Part shown: positions 34,661 through 43,831 of the stretch, piece by piece | How positions within the stretch are numbered: position 1 is the stretch's first letter | How the letters are laid out: every line of letters starts with the position of its first letter | Source of the DNA: Vallitalea okinawensis | GTDB lineage: Bacteria > Bacillota > Clostridia > Lachnospirales > PQDH01 | DNA length: 64,000 nt | Direction of reading: 5' to 3' | NCBI RefSeq assembly: GCF_002964605.1 | Contig: NZ_PQDH01000003.1 | Location: 620,001-684,000 of the forward strand | The notes under the pieces: model-generated | Databases searched by the model: none | The model's input: only the letters and a program-made list of their open reading frames with translations | What the model was told of the DNA's origin: nothing | Program-made: the position numbers and the translations under genes

Positions 34661-35842
34661 TCACTGTATCTGATTATAAATCATGAGTATTTTTATTATC
34701 TGGGTAACACTTTCTTCCATCATGTCTACTACCCCAACATTCATAATAATATATAAATCCTTGCTTTCATCATACATCATGAAAGTACCTGATGTCCCAA
34801 CACCACCATAGATTGTAGGTAACCCTGGAAAAATTAGCGCTAATTCCTTCAGATTAAAGGACATCATACCAGAACCGTACATAATCCCTTTATCATAAAT
34901 TTTATCAAAGCTCTTCATTTGTTCAAAGGATTGCTGTGATATCAATTCCCCATTTTGTAGGGCATTAAAAAATATTAATAAATCCCCTGTTGTTGATACC
35001 ACACCGCCATCAGAACGGCCTACAGACAAGACCTTAGATTTACTTATATCTTTTCCATCCAGCTTCATTCCAAGAATATCTTCTGTCCCTTCATTAAATG
35101 GGCTAGTTTCTAACATCACATAGGAATCTCTCATACCTAAAGGATCAAATAGTTTGTCATGAAAAACTTGATAGTAGGGTATGCCCATTACTTTCTCTAG
35201 TATTAACATTAATAACATGTATCCAGTGTCTGAATAATTAAATGTTTCACCTGGTATTCCCACAGGTACTTGGTACTCCCTACTGAAGTCAATTAACTCC
35301 TCAGGTGTCCAATACTTATCAGGTTCTACAATCATTAACTCCTGCATCCCATACCCCTCTACCACGGGACCATCAAAGAAACATGCTACTCCTGAAGTAT
35401 GAGTCAATAAATGCTCAATGGTTACTTGGCTACTATAATCTCCCCCTCCATATACGAATAAGTCTTCTAGCATAACTTCCTCGATATATAGATTAATGGG
35501 ATCTTGTACTGATAATATACCTTCTTCGTCCAGCATATAGAATATGGTAGTAGTCAGTGTTTTACCTATACTAGCAATATGATATGGACTGTTAACCGAA
35601 ATAGGTTCTCCATTATCTCTACTACCCACTACAAAAGATTCATCATATTCACTTGCACCAGAGTACAACCTTAAGGTCACATTATCCACTTCATCGTATT
35701 TGTCTAAAAACTTTACTAGACTTTTTTCAATCGCCAAAGTCCCTTCTTCTTCGGATAACGGAGAAGACACTATATCAACAGCAATATAACCTAAAACTAG
35801 TAAAGCAATAATGACAACAAGGATTCTAACCACTAACTTCAT
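34661..35842 (-). CDS. Serine hydrolase, beta-lactamase class C family
   Basis: About 393 residues from ATG 35842 (GAGAGGGGTG upstream). A signal anchor (residues 1-20) exports it. IASIGKTLTT holds the catalytic SxxK, and FNYSDTGYMLL is the Tyr motif (YSD in place of YxN). GTSGTFM stands near the third motif. Such proteins are peptidases or esterases of the cell envelope and only sometimes beta-lactamases. It heads a tight cluster with the LytTR and DUF3021 genes and may be regulated by them. Confidence 0.87.
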   Translation of the reverse strand: MKLVVRILVVIIALLVLGYIAVDIVSSPLSEEEGTLAIEKSLVKFLDKYDEVDNVTLRLYSGASEYDESFVVGSRDNGEPISVNSPYHIASIGKTLTTTIFYMLDEEGILSVQDPINLYIEEVMLEDLFVYGGGDYSSQVTIEHLLTHTSGVACFFDGPVVEGYGMQELMIVEPDKYWTPEELIDFSREYQVPVGIPGETFNYSDTGYMLLMLILEKVMGIPYYQVFHDKLFDPLGMRDSYVMLETSPFNEGTEDILGMKLDGKDISKSKVLSVGRSDGGVVSTTGDLLIFFNALQNGELISQQSFEQMKSFDKIYDKGIMYGSGMMSFNLKELALIFPGLPTIYGGVGTSGTFMMYDESKDLYIIMNVGVVDMMEESVTQIIKILMIYNQIQ

Positions 35843-36030
35843 ATTATCACCCCTCTCAATATGATACAAGTATATCTCATCATTTGATCTTATGGATGAA
35901 TCTATGAATAAGTGGTCAAAATCTCTAAATCAATGAATAGAATTGGATTATGACTTGTTACAAAATTATCGTACCACTCATTAAAAATACATATCAATAG
36001 GACTGATCTATTTTTATTTACGTAATGCCA

Positions 36031-36636
36031 TTAATTATCTTTTACCATAGAGAATTGAATAATATCAGTACCTGGTACAATATCTTCAGAAATCACTTTG
36101 AAACCATACTTTTCATAAATTTGCACATTATTTTCATTATGGGTCTCCAAATAACAAGGGTGACCTTTCTGTTCAGCAATTCTCAACATAGGAGTCAACA
36201 ATTTGCTCCCAAAGCCTTGCCCCTGTTTTTCAGGGTCAACACCAATTAACATTAGATATTGATGTTGTTCTTTTAGGCTTTTTTTATGTATTCTAGTTGA
36301 AAACTCATCATATTCAGTGAATTTTTTTCCACTATCTTGTCCCAGTTTAATAAGCGACAATACGCCAGCTCTTAATGACCTGAAGAAATTCATGTTATAA
36401 TCTTTAAAGTCAGTAAATAGTATAATCCCTTCAAGTTCACTTGAACATGCATATGCTTCTCCATATAGGACTGAATATTTAATAAGAAACTTAAGAAAAA
36501 CTTTTATATTCTCAAGACTATGTTGTTCCCCCAATATATGCCTATACATAGGATAGTCGTAAAAAGCCTTTGCTAGAATTTCAGCGCTTTTGTTAATATC
36601 TTTCTTTCCTAACTTATATAACTGACTAATATTCAC
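36031..36636 (-). CDS. GNAT family N-acetyltransferase
   Basis: A 201-residue enzyme with a GTG start behind GAGGGG. LYKLGKKDINKSAEILAKAF at the N-terminus and YLMLIGVDPEKQGQGFGSKL with the acetyl-CoA loop are characteristic. The late YLETHNENNVQIYEKYGFKV matches a broad Firmicute GNAT group. Substrate unknown. Confidence 0.87.
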   Translation of the reverse strand: MNISQLYKLGKKDINKSAEILAKAFYDYPMYRHILGEQHSLENIKVFLKFLIKYSVLYGEAYACSSELEGIILFTDFKDYNMNFFRSLRAGVLSLIKLGQDSGKKFTEYDEFSTRIHKKSLKEQHQYLMLIGVDPEKQGQGFGSKLLTPMLRIAEQKGHPCYLETHNENNVQIYEKYGFKVISEDIVPGTDIIQFSMVKDN

Positions 36637-36675
36637 GTTAGATCCCCTCTCTATTTACATAGTTTTCTATCTTCT

Positions 36676-36820
36676 GTTAGATCCGTAAAAGTGGACAAAT
36701 CATTACAATCATCAATTGCTTTTGATATTGCTTTCGGGTGACAACTGTGCTTCAGCAATTGAATATATATTAGGATGTATAAAGTCTGTTATTACATTAT
36801 ACCTAAGAATATACAGACTT
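36676..36820. repeat. GTTAGAT box and hairpin 3' of a small membrane gene
   Basis: CTGTTAGATCCGTAAAAG carries a perfect GTTRRRY at 36676-36682. Further right AAGTCTGTtAT (36782-36792) pairs with ATACAGACTT (36811-36820) around an 18-nt loop, six bases from the stop at 36827. On the minus strand the hairpin is followed by TATACATCC, a weak terminator at best. Confidence 0.4.
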
Positions 36821-36826
36821 CATAAA

Positions 36827-37201
36827 TTACATATTTAATCCAGTAATCCAAAAGCTTATTGAAGCTAAAATAGATAATGGAGTTGCAAAAAATTTCTCTT
36901 TCCTACTTGTTGAAGAAACGTTCATTATTGTATTAATCGTTAAATACACCGCAAAAAATATAACTATATATTTTGTTGTTTTAACAGAGAACCAAAGAGG
37001 TATGATATTACCAGCTTGCAATATAATAATAATAGCAAACATTTGAATTATTAAAGAACACCAACATAATATTCTTAGATTTGATGGCAATACCTTGTGT
37101 CTACCTCCCATTGTAAATTCTCCCAGAGGAAATCCCAGACCTATTAATAATGTTAATAACGCTACAATACCGAATAATACTGCTCCTAAAATTTGTATCA
37201 T
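36827..37201 (-). CDS. Hypothetical small membrane protein
   Basis: A 124-residue protein with four predicted membrane segments (about residues 3-25, 43-62, 70-90, 105-122). GEFTMGGRHKVLPSNLRI in the first loop suggests a conserved Firmicute family I cannot name. GGGAGAGAG lies before the ATG. Function unknown. Confidence 0.6.
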   Translation of the reverse strand: MIQILGAVLFGIVALLTLLIGLGFPLGEFTMGGRHKVLPSNLRILCWCSLIIQMFAIIIILQAGNIIPLWFSVKTTKYIVIFFAVYLTINTIMNVSSTSRKEKFFATPLSILASISFWITGLNM

Positions 37202-37242
37202 CAATCTCTCTCCCTTACATGGATTTTAAGTGCCATAAATTT

Positions 37243-37365
37243 ATCTAACATTATGTAAAACCTATAACTAGTGCATTATATTGACTCAAAAGAGGTTCTC
37301 TGAAATGATTTATCTTTCATCTAATGTTCCGGATTTACACCATTTCTAAACTGAACCCTATTGAA
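37243..37365. repeat. Degenerate spacer repeat, two left ends
   Basis: ATCTAACATTATGTAAAACC (37243-37262) and CATCTAATGTTCCGGATTTA (37319-37338, followed by CACCATTTCTAAAC) both resemble the left end of the long repeat. Two such ends in one spacer may be the remains of two sites. Confidence 0.4.
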
Positions 37366-37408
37366 GTAGTTAATCAGGAAACTTTGATGATATTAAAATA
37401 CCGCAGTT

Positions 37409-37987
37409 TTATAAATCAATGCTCCAAATTAGCTGTATTTCATTTGGATACTCCTTATAATAATATCTATTAATATTACTTAATTTAGCACCCTGACTAG
37501 CATAAAATTTGCATGCCTTAACATTATTATTCTGTGTCTCAATCTTAAATCTAGTACAGTTCTTACTTCGTGCCCATTCAATACACCTATCAATAATTCT
37601 ACTTCCTATACCCATTCTTCTATAGTTTTTATTAATTCTAATATCCCATAAAACAGCTAAATCATCTCTACCTTCTAGCATATTAATATCTTCAGTATTA
37701 AACGCAATTATCGCGCCACCTGCTTGTTTGTCTCCATCAAAAACTGACACCACACACCAATTACTCAAGTTAAACTTATCAATAAGTACACTTGGATTAT
37801 CATCTATAGAATCATAATCCTTCGTATAAGGCTCAACATGCTTTTCGACTAGCTTAATTCCACCTAATCCATTGTTTTGCCATTCAAATGTATATTCAGA
37901 ATCAACTATAAATTCAATTGATATATTACTATAATCCTTCAATATTTCTCTAGTAGGCTCTTCAATAACTACCTTAATATCCTTCAT
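37409..37987 (-). CDS. GNAT family N-acetyltransferase
   Basis: A 192-residue enzyme. The N-terminal 80 residues vary, and AVLWDIRINKNYRRMGIGSR is the strand-loop that binds acetyl-CoA (R-x-M-G-I-G-S). KIETQNNNVKACKFYASQGA is the closing motif. The overall layout resembles streptothricin acetyltransferases (SatA/Sat4 type: early acidic part, then FDGDKQAGGAIIAF). It could detoxify an antibiotic, but the assignment is only by likeness. AAGGAGAC precedes the ATG. Confidence 0.83.
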   Translation of the reverse strand: MKDIKVVIEEPTREILKDYSNISIEFIVDSEYTFEWQNNGLGGIKLVEKHVEPYTKDYDSIDDNPSVLIDKFNLSNWCVVSVFDGDKQAGGAIIAFNTEDINMLEGRDDLAVLWDIRINKNYRRMGIGSRIIDRCIEWARSKNCTRFKIETQNNNVKACKFYASQGAKLSNINRYYYKEYPNEIQLIWSIDL

Positions 37988-38153
37988 TCTACTGTCTCCT
38001 TTGCTTTTCTTGTGATCTCTTTGGCTTTACTACCCTAGCCAGAACTTTATACAGATCTTTTCTTATACGATGTTATACATGGAAGCTACTAATAACCTTG
38101 AACCCCTTCAGTATGTTTTTATTGACTTAATGTGGGCTTTATAAAGACTGTGA

Positions 38154-39116
38154 CTAATAATTATACTCATAAACTCCCTTTAACATGCAAATTTTAGTCA
38201 TTGCTTCGGCAAATAATTTTGGTTGATCAAGCATCATAAAGTGTCCAGCATCTTCTATCATAAAAATTTCTTTATTGGGGGCATTTATTGTATTAAAATA
38301 TGATTTTGCTATAGTGTTTGGGGCTTGAAAGTCTCTATCTCCAACAATATAATATACAGGAATTTCATAATTATGTTCGTCATTTAAGCTATGAGAAAAA
38401 AGATATTCGAATAACTGCTTATTATTGCTCATTCCTTTTACAATACTTAGGATATCAGAAACTTGAAAAATAGGACTCTTGAATAGGGTTATTAAAATAG
38501 GAATAAAATCCATACCAATTTTATACTTTCCTTGTAAAATTCTAATCTCTTGAATCTTTTTTATCATTGATTTATCGTATTTGTTTTTAGGATATTTCCC
38601 GATTTTTTTTAGCTTCCCTAGATCTTTTTTGTTATCTGATTTAATAATAAGCTCCTTTAGCTTTTCATAGCCAACTTTTTCATTCTCTGTCAGACTAATT
38701 ACTTGTCCAGCACCAATGTAATATAATACATCTTCTGGATGTTTCAATACAAATAGAGTTCCTAAGACACTTCCAAAAGAATGACCTAAAATAACTACCT
38801 TTTCTTTAGTATACTTTTCTTTCAAATATTTTACAACTTGATATAAATCATCTAACAATTCATTTATGGTCGGATAAATATTTTTATTTTTTGATAGCGT
38901 TTTTCCTGCGCCTCTTTGATCCCAATGAACTACCGTGTATAAGTCTGATATTTCTTCTTGAAATGCATAGGAAAAGGTAGATTCGGACATTCCAGGTCCA
39001 CCATGTAAAAACAAAAGTACTGGAAGATCAGAATTCATGTTGCGATAGTACAGTAAAAATTGGTCAATACCATTAATGTTTACATATTCTGTAAGGTAAT
39101 CTATTTTCTTTTTCAT
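38154..39116 (-). CDS. Alpha/beta hydrolase, prolyl-aminopeptidase-like
   Basis: A 320-residue hydrolase. HGGPGMSESTF is the oxyanion-hole HGGPG of S33 peptidases. VVHWDQRGAGKT is the family's DQRG motif. LGHSFGSVLG carries the nucleophile Ser, and DAGHFMMLDQP the catalytic His; Asp is in YIVGDRDFQAP. It resembles proline iminopeptidases but could equally be an esterase. AGGGG lies ahead of the ATG. Confidence 0.88.
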   Translation of the reverse strand: MKKKIDYLTEYVNINGIDQFLLYYRNMNSDLPVLLFLHGGPGMSESTFSYAFQEEISDLYTVVHWDQRGAGKTLSKNKNIYPTINELLDDLYQVVKYLKEKYTKEKVVILGHSFGSVLGTLFVLKHPEDVLYYIGAGQVISLTENEKVGYEKLKELIIKSDNKKDLGKLKKIGKYPKNKYDKSMIKKIQEIRILQGKYKIGMDFIPILITLFKSPIFQVSDILSIVKGMSNNKQLFEYLFSHSLNDEHNYEIPVYYIVGDRDFQAPNTIAKSYFNTINAPNKEIFMIEDAGHFMMLDQPKLFAEAMTKICMLKGVYEYNY

Positions 39117-39206
39117 AATTTTCCCCTGTTATGTAGATATTTTATTGTATCTCTTTTGCTCAGAATTATTTTTTAATCAAGATAATGTAATTAATCCGTT
39201 TAAGTC

Positions 39207-39258
39207 TATCGTTATACGATGTATCACCCTACGTAGCCAGAAGCCGATAGGACGTCAG
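39207..39258. repeat. Spacer motif GTTATACGATG ... CTACGTAGCC
   Basis: ATCGTTATACGAT is a short palindrome. It is followed by CCCTACGTAGCCAGAAGCCG. The CGTAGCC-GAA part recurs at 40943 and 49101. It ends just before the stop at 39262. Confidence 0.35.
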
Positions 39259-39261
39259 CTC

Positions 39262-40116
39262 TTACCATTTTTCAAAATGTACCTTTTCCTTTTCAAATCT
39301 ATAAACAATTTCTTTCTCTTCATCGATATCACCCAAAACCACTAATCCTACTGGCACCATATTTACTGGTAAATCCAATAAGTTTTTCATCGGCTTCGTA
39401 AACTTGGTTATTGGATATAAACCACACCACACTGCGCCTAAATTAAGTCCATGAGCAGCTAAAAGCATGTTTTCAATTGCAGCAGAACAATCTTCTATTA
39501 AAAATCCTATTTGTGATTGTATTTCTTTATCACCACACACTACTATTGCGCAACCTGCTTGAGTTATCATTCTTGCTCTTGGATGAAATACCGATATGCT
39601 CTCAAGTGCTTTTTTCTCTCTAACAACTACAAAATCCCATGGTCTCTTATTCTCTGCTGAAGGTGCATAGCATCCTGCCTTTATTATGGTAAATATGTCT
39701 TCGTCTTTAATCTTTTTTCCAGTAAACTTTCGTATACTTCTTCTTGTGAAAATTGCCTCTAGTACATTCATGATTTCATCCGATTTTCTTTTCTTCTTAG
39801 ACATTTCAAAACATCTTACAACATCTTCATGTTCTGTGATGTCTAGCTCTTTTTGTGCCAGAATATTATCTAGCATCATTGATACTTGAATATTGTCTCC
39901 AACTTTTGATCTTGATTCATTTAATAAGGTCTTATTAATTGTCAATATGTATTGACCATTCCCTCTTGGAATTAACGATTTCTTATAACTACAACCATTT
40001 AGCTCCCCAGAAACTTGTATTTTACCTTTTACGTTGAATACTTTAGAAGCATCAAACGGTAATTCAATATATGTGACCCTATTGGACTTAATAACTGCAT
40101 TGAATATTTGTTCCAT
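39262..40116 (-). CDS. DUF1905 - nitroreductase fusion
   Basis: A 284-residue two-domain protein. Residues 1-105 (YIELPFDASKVFNVKGKIQV, then GELNGCSYKKSLIPRGNGQY) are a DUF1905 beta-barrel, normally alone or joined to YdeI-like domains. Residues 115-284 are an FMN nitroreductase: RRSIRKFTGKKIKDED, CYAPSAENKRPWDFVVV and AAIENMLLAAHGLNLGAVWC. It would reduce nitro or quinone compounds with NAD(P)H. AAGGAG precedes the ATG. The fusion is uncommon in my experience. Confidence 0.85.
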   Translation of the reverse strand: MEQIFNAVIKSNRVTYIELPFDASKVFNVKGKIQVSGELNGCSYKKSLIPRGNGQYILTINKTLLNESRSKVGDNIQVSMMLDNILAQKELDITEHEDVVRCFEMSKKKRKSDEIMNVLEAIFTRRSIRKFTGKKIKDEDIFTIIKAGCYAPSAENKRPWDFVVVREKKALESISVFHPRARMITQAGCAIVVCGDKEIQSQIGFLIEDCSAAIENMLLAAHGLNLGAVWCGLYPITKFTKPMKNLLDLPVNMVPVGLVVLGDIDEEKEIVYRFEKEKVHFEKW

Positions 40117-40312
40117 TCTGGACTCCTTTCTATTTCTCCTATTACCAACATACCTTCCTTTAAATCCGCCCAGGACATGCAGAATAAAGTGAGGTGGTAT
40201 AGCATCTTTCTAATATTACTTGGTAATCTTTTATGCTCTTGTCTAATAACACCGTTGTCAACAAAATATATCAGCACCTGTTTTTGAATTACATAATCAA
40301 TTTATAAATTAG

Positions 40313-40789
40313 TTACTCCACGATATTTTCTACTTCAATTAATACACGAGTATGGTGGTGACCTGTAAAAGATAAAAATAGCTTTCCTTCAATTTTAATA
40401 TGCTTATCTTTATGTAGCTTTACAATATTGATCTCCTCTTCATTATTCAGTACTACTTGTATTTCTGATATCTCAATTATGTATGATCCATAATCTTCTG
40501 TCTCTTCTATAACTACTCTTATTGGATTATCTAGTTGTAAAATAAATGGATATTCTTTTTCATCCTTATCAGGATCCTCTCCGTAACCCGGAGGTCCGTA
40601 GTACATCCTTGTAATAAGCGTCCCTTCAACTTCTGAAATATTTGGTCCAAGTTTATATTCTCTTACATCCTTTAAATCTATTTTAGCTTCATGAAATTTA
40701 TCATTCAATTTTACTATCTTGTATGCACTAAAAATACTTGTACATAGCAGAAAAAGTACTATAAGTAAATATAGTCTCTTTGATATCAC
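40313..40789 (-). CDS. Hypothetical membrane-anchored protein
   Basis: A 158-residue protein with an N-terminal anchor (residues 4-24) and a beta-rich external domain containing RMYYGPPGYGEDPDKDEKEY. The motif GTLITRMYYGPPG with a run of acidic residues is typical of DUF4431-like exported proteins; I hold this weakly. The start is GTG behind GGAGGG. Function unknown. Confidence 0.6.
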   Translation of the reverse strand: MISKRLYLLIVLFLLCTSIFSAYKIVKLNDKFHEAKIDLKDVREYKLGPNISEVEGTLITRMYYGPPGYGEDPDKDEKEYPFILQLDNPIRVVIEETEDYGSYIIEISEIQVVLNNEEEINIVKLHKDKHIKIEGKLFLSFTGHHHTRVLIEVENIVE

Positions 40790-40914
40790 GCTAATCCCTC
40801 CAACACTATTTTTACGCTGAATTTACACCCCAATATTGTATATCAATTTATTAGCTTTACATACTATACAGCAAACCAAAATCTATTGATTTATTCAACA
40901 AAGTTCTTCTTAGT

Positions 40915-40960
40915 AGGTGGTGCTAACACCTGGGAAGAGATGTACGTAGCCGAACGGAAA
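40915..40960. repeat. Hairpin with CTAAC loop and CGTAGCCGAA motif
   Basis: AGGTGgtgctaaCACCT (40915-40931) is a 5-bp stem with GCTAAC in the loop. It is followed by GTACGTAGCCGAACGG. The latter motif is shared with spacers at 39 and 49 kb. The next stop is at 41000. Confidence 0.4.
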
Positions 40961-40999
40961 TATATTGTACTATCATTTACTGTGGTGTAATTAATGTTC

Positions 41000-41992
41000 T
41001 CATTCTTCATGCTTTAAATATCTATCTAACCATCCATATGATAAATCTCTAGCATACTTAGGATAAGAATGGTTATTTCCGTGCAATAAATAGCTAAAAT
41101 TTGTTTCGCAATTATGTAGTTTATAAACATTAAATAACATCTTTCCTACATCCGCCAGAAATTCTTGATTACCATATGCACCATCATAATACGATGAAAT
41201 ATTTAGCCACGGGCATGGACAAATTAAGGCTGCTACTTCATGAAAATCAAATGGTAATTCCACATTATTATCTAGATAATTCTTCATTAATGGCATGAAA
41301 TTATATGTTTCATCTACCCATTCCATAACCGTTTCTTCTTCACTTAAAATAGAAAAACCACAGTTGCTAACTCCAACCTTAACTCTATCATCGAATGCTA
41401 ATGATAACATGGAATTGTGCCCACCTAAAGAATGACCAATAACTCCTACATTATTTTCATCAACATAATCAAGTTTCATCAAAATATCTACAGCTGAGAA
41501 TGAATCTTCAATGTTTTTACCTATCATTGACCATTTTGGATATTCATCATAAAATAACTTAGAGTCAAAAATATTATCACCATATATTCTTTCTCCTGCA
41601 GTTAAATAATCTGGTATTAATACTACATATCCTCTTAAAGCTAATTCGTGTCCAATAAACAGCTCCTCGTCTCCTCCAATTCCAGCAGGCTCATTTTTAC
41701 CATAATCCGTTTCCTGAAACTGATGCATAGCTAAAATTGCTGGATTTTTCTTAGCAAGTTTTTTAGGTACCAGTAAATATGCATACACTTTATCATTCTT
41801 ACCAACAATATATTCAATTTTTAATCTATCGTATTCTAACAATTTTTCTTCTTTAAGCACTTTCATATCTCTAGTATTTCTTTCGAATGGAGGAAAACCT
41901 ATTATTTCATAAAACCTCTTTTTTATATCTTTTCTCCTAACCTTCCAGTCCTCAATGCTATATGAGTTATTTAATAATGGTTTGATTGACAT
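41000..41992 (-). CDS. Alpha/beta hydrolase, dienelactone-hydrolase/acetyl-xylan-esterase-like
   Basis: About 330 residues from ATG 41992 (GGGAGGAAAT upstream). ILAMHQFQETDYGKNEPAG is the oxyanion region, and NVGVIGHSLGGHNSMLSLAF the nucleophile elbow (Ser in GHSLG). NYLLHGNNHSYP near the end supplies His. The order GL..R..VIPDYLTAGERIY is typical of the Abhydrolase_7 / AXE1-like group. A cytosolic esterase of unknown substrate. Confidence 0.83.
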   Translation of the reverse strand: MSIKPLLNNSYSIEDWKVRRKDIKKRFYEIIGFPPFERNTRDMKVLKEEKLLEYDRLKIEYIVGKNDKVYAYLLVPKKLAKKNPAILAMHQFQETDYGKNEPAGIGGDEELFIGHELALRGYVVLIPDYLTAGERIYGDNIFDSKLFYDEYPKWSMIGKNIEDSFSAVDILMKLDYVDENNVGVIGHSLGGHNSMLSLAFDDRVKVGVSNCGFSILSEEETVMEWVDETYNFMPLMKNYLDNNVELPFDFHEVAALICPCPWLNISSYYDGAYGNQEFLADVGKMLFNVYKLHNCETNFSYLLHGNNHSYPKYARDLSYGWLDRYLKHEE

Positions 41993-42059
41993 TATGTATT
42001 TCCTCCCTTTTTGCATACCATTGCATATATTTAGTCTTTATCTGTTACATAACGATAAA

Positions 42060-43025
42060 TTAGCAACATAATAACGAATCTATCTCAAACCAGAGTTCTG
42101 TTAACCAAAGTATTTCATCTCTGAAACGCACTGCTTTTCCTCTATTTTCTCTAAAATATTCAGGTTGTATCCACCACGGTACTTCAATACACCATGTAAG
42201 CCGCAAAGCGTCTGCTATATTAGGCAACGTCAGCATTAAATGCTGGGAATAACCATCAAGAAAAGCAGATATTTTTTCGATATTCATTCTATTATCTTCC
42301 AATGCAAACGATAGTATTGCTCTTCCTATATCATGCCAAATATAGCTGTAATGGTTGCGGTCGAAATCAATGATAGCAGATACGCAATCTACATTAAATA
42401 AGATATTATCAGATGTAAAATCTTCATGAGCAATCCCTTTGGGCAGTCTATCAAAAAAATCATTTGTAAGTTGTTTCAAAATAGGCTCTTGCGTAAGCAC
42501 AGCTTTTTGGTATTCATTGGGGGTGCTTGATGAACAATCCTTCATACAGACATGAAAGTTAGCCCATAGCGTATCTATTACTTGTTTGTTATTAATGGGA
42601 AACCCTTTAACGGAAAGCATTGGTAGTAGTGAAAAAGCTTTATGCATCATTCCACAGGCACTACCAAGACTATGCATTTGCATTATCGTTATTGTGTTAG
42701 GGCTTTCAACCTTTCCCGAGTCAAAATCCATAACCATATAAGCTGTTTCATTATCCAACAGACGGATGGCGTGACCTCCATACTGCCAAATAGCTGGACA
42801 GGGAATTCCATTTTTTTTAAGAATAATCTGTCGTTGCAATGCAGACTCAACTAGTTTCAATTTATCTCTGCTAAATCGCTTATTGCTGAATTGTTTAACC
42901 AGCAAATCGCATTTCTCAGTGGAAACTTTCCATTTCTTATTTAACCATCCTCCTGTTACTGGATTAATATGATTACAAGTTAACCCAAAACGATCTTTTA
43001 AATCAGCGATGATACTATCCTCCAT
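42060..43025 (-). CDS. Phosphotransferase family (APH/CotS-like kinase)
   Basis: A 321-residue kinase-fold protein. WKVSTEKCDLLVKQFSNKRF holds the Lys of the nucleotide site. IAHEDFTSDNILF is the catalytic loop (HxDxxxxN), and AIIDFDRNHYSY the Mg-binding Asp. The length and ends match the CotS / homoserine-kinase-II-like branch of the APH superfamily. The base composition is a little less AT-rich than its neighbours. Substrate unknown. AGGAGGC is well placed. Confidence 0.85.
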   Translation of the reverse strand: MEDSIIADLKDRFGLTCNHINPVTGGWLNKKWKVSTEKCDLLVKQFSNKRFSRDKLKLVESALQRQIILKKNGIPCPAIWQYGGHAIRLLDNETAYMVMDFDSGKVESPNTITIMQMHSLGSACGMMHKAFSLLPMLSVKGFPINNKQVIDTLWANFHVCMKDCSSSTPNEYQKAVLTQEPILKQLTNDFFDRLPKGIAHEDFTSDNILFNVDCVSAIIDFDRNHYSYIWHDIGRAILSFALEDNRMNIEKISAFLDGYSQHLMLTLPNIADALRLTWCIEVPWWIQPEYFRENRGKAVRFRDEILWLTELWFEIDSLLCC

Positions 43026-43146
43026 ACAATAGCCTCCTGATCATATATAAATAATCTTTAGTACACATAATTTTTATGACCCTTAATATCTCGTAAACTA
43101 CTCTTGTTCCCAACAATACCCCTTGCATATTATATTTCCAGTATTA

Positions 43147-43773
43147 TTAGTACATTGCGATTGCTCTGATAATACTAGCCTCTGCTCTTATTTTTAATGG
43201 TAATGCAACCACTTCAAACCTTGATACATTTAATAACTTATCAAGATTTGTAAGGTTTTCAATGATAAAAATATCATTTTCAAATAATTGCTTATGTACT
43301 TCAAATGGATAGTTATCAGGCTTTGGCATATCCATACCCAGTATCTTAATCTTTTTATTTATAAAGAAATCTGTTAACGTCTTATCTACAATAGGATGAT
43401 TATTAAAATTATCATAATACTCACTAGTCCCATACCATTGACTAAATCCAGTGTATAATAGTACAATATCGCCATGCTTCACTAACTCATCATATTCATC
43501 CTTATACGTTATCAGATTTTGATTCCTCACATCTAAAAGACAGCCATTTCCAATAAAATTATAAAGTTCAAAGGCTCCAATAAAAGTATTACTCTCCAAG
43601 AAATGTCTTGGGGCATCAATATGTGTTCCTGCATGCATACCTGTTTCTAGTCTAGAATTATAGTACCCATCTCTGCTTAGTATCTTATCTTCATAAACTT
43701 TCACATCACCATCATATGGATGTGTAAACATACCATTCTTAATATCATGTGTTAAATCTATTATAGTTTTCAT
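43147..43773 (-). CDS. Cyclase family protein (kynurenine-formamidase-like)
   Basis: A 208-residue hydrolase. IIDLTHDIKNGMFTHPYDGD is the family's start, and HAGTHIDAPRHF holds the HxGTHxDxPxHF metal site. VLLYTGFSQWYGTSEYY and GMDMPKPDNYPFEVHKQLF complete the signature. Known members hydrolyse N-formylkynurenine or isatin with Mn or Zn. The natural substrate is unclear here. A weak AGAGGAA site precedes the ATG. Confidence 0.88.
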   Translation of the reverse strand: MKTIIDLTHDIKNGMFTHPYDGDVKVYEDKILSRDGYYNSRLETGMHAGTHIDAPRHFLESNTFIGAFELYNFIGNGCLLDVRNQNLITYKDEYDELVKHGDIVLLYTGFSQWYGTSEYYDNFNNHPIVDKTLTDFFINKKIKILGMDMPKPDNYPFEVHKQLFENDIFIIENLTNLDKLLNVSRFEVVALPLKIRAEASIIRAIAMY

Positions 43774-43831
43774 AATATATCATCGTTCCTCTGTTTTGGA
43801 GACTCATACATGGTCTACGTACTCGCCGTGC

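Noticed and set aside
40029-40277. An 82-codon minus-strand frame overlapping the start of the DUF1905-nitroreductase gene
   Set aside because: Its peptide has no recognisable family, it overlaps a well-supported gene start with a good ribosome binding site, and it has no good ribosome binding site itself.
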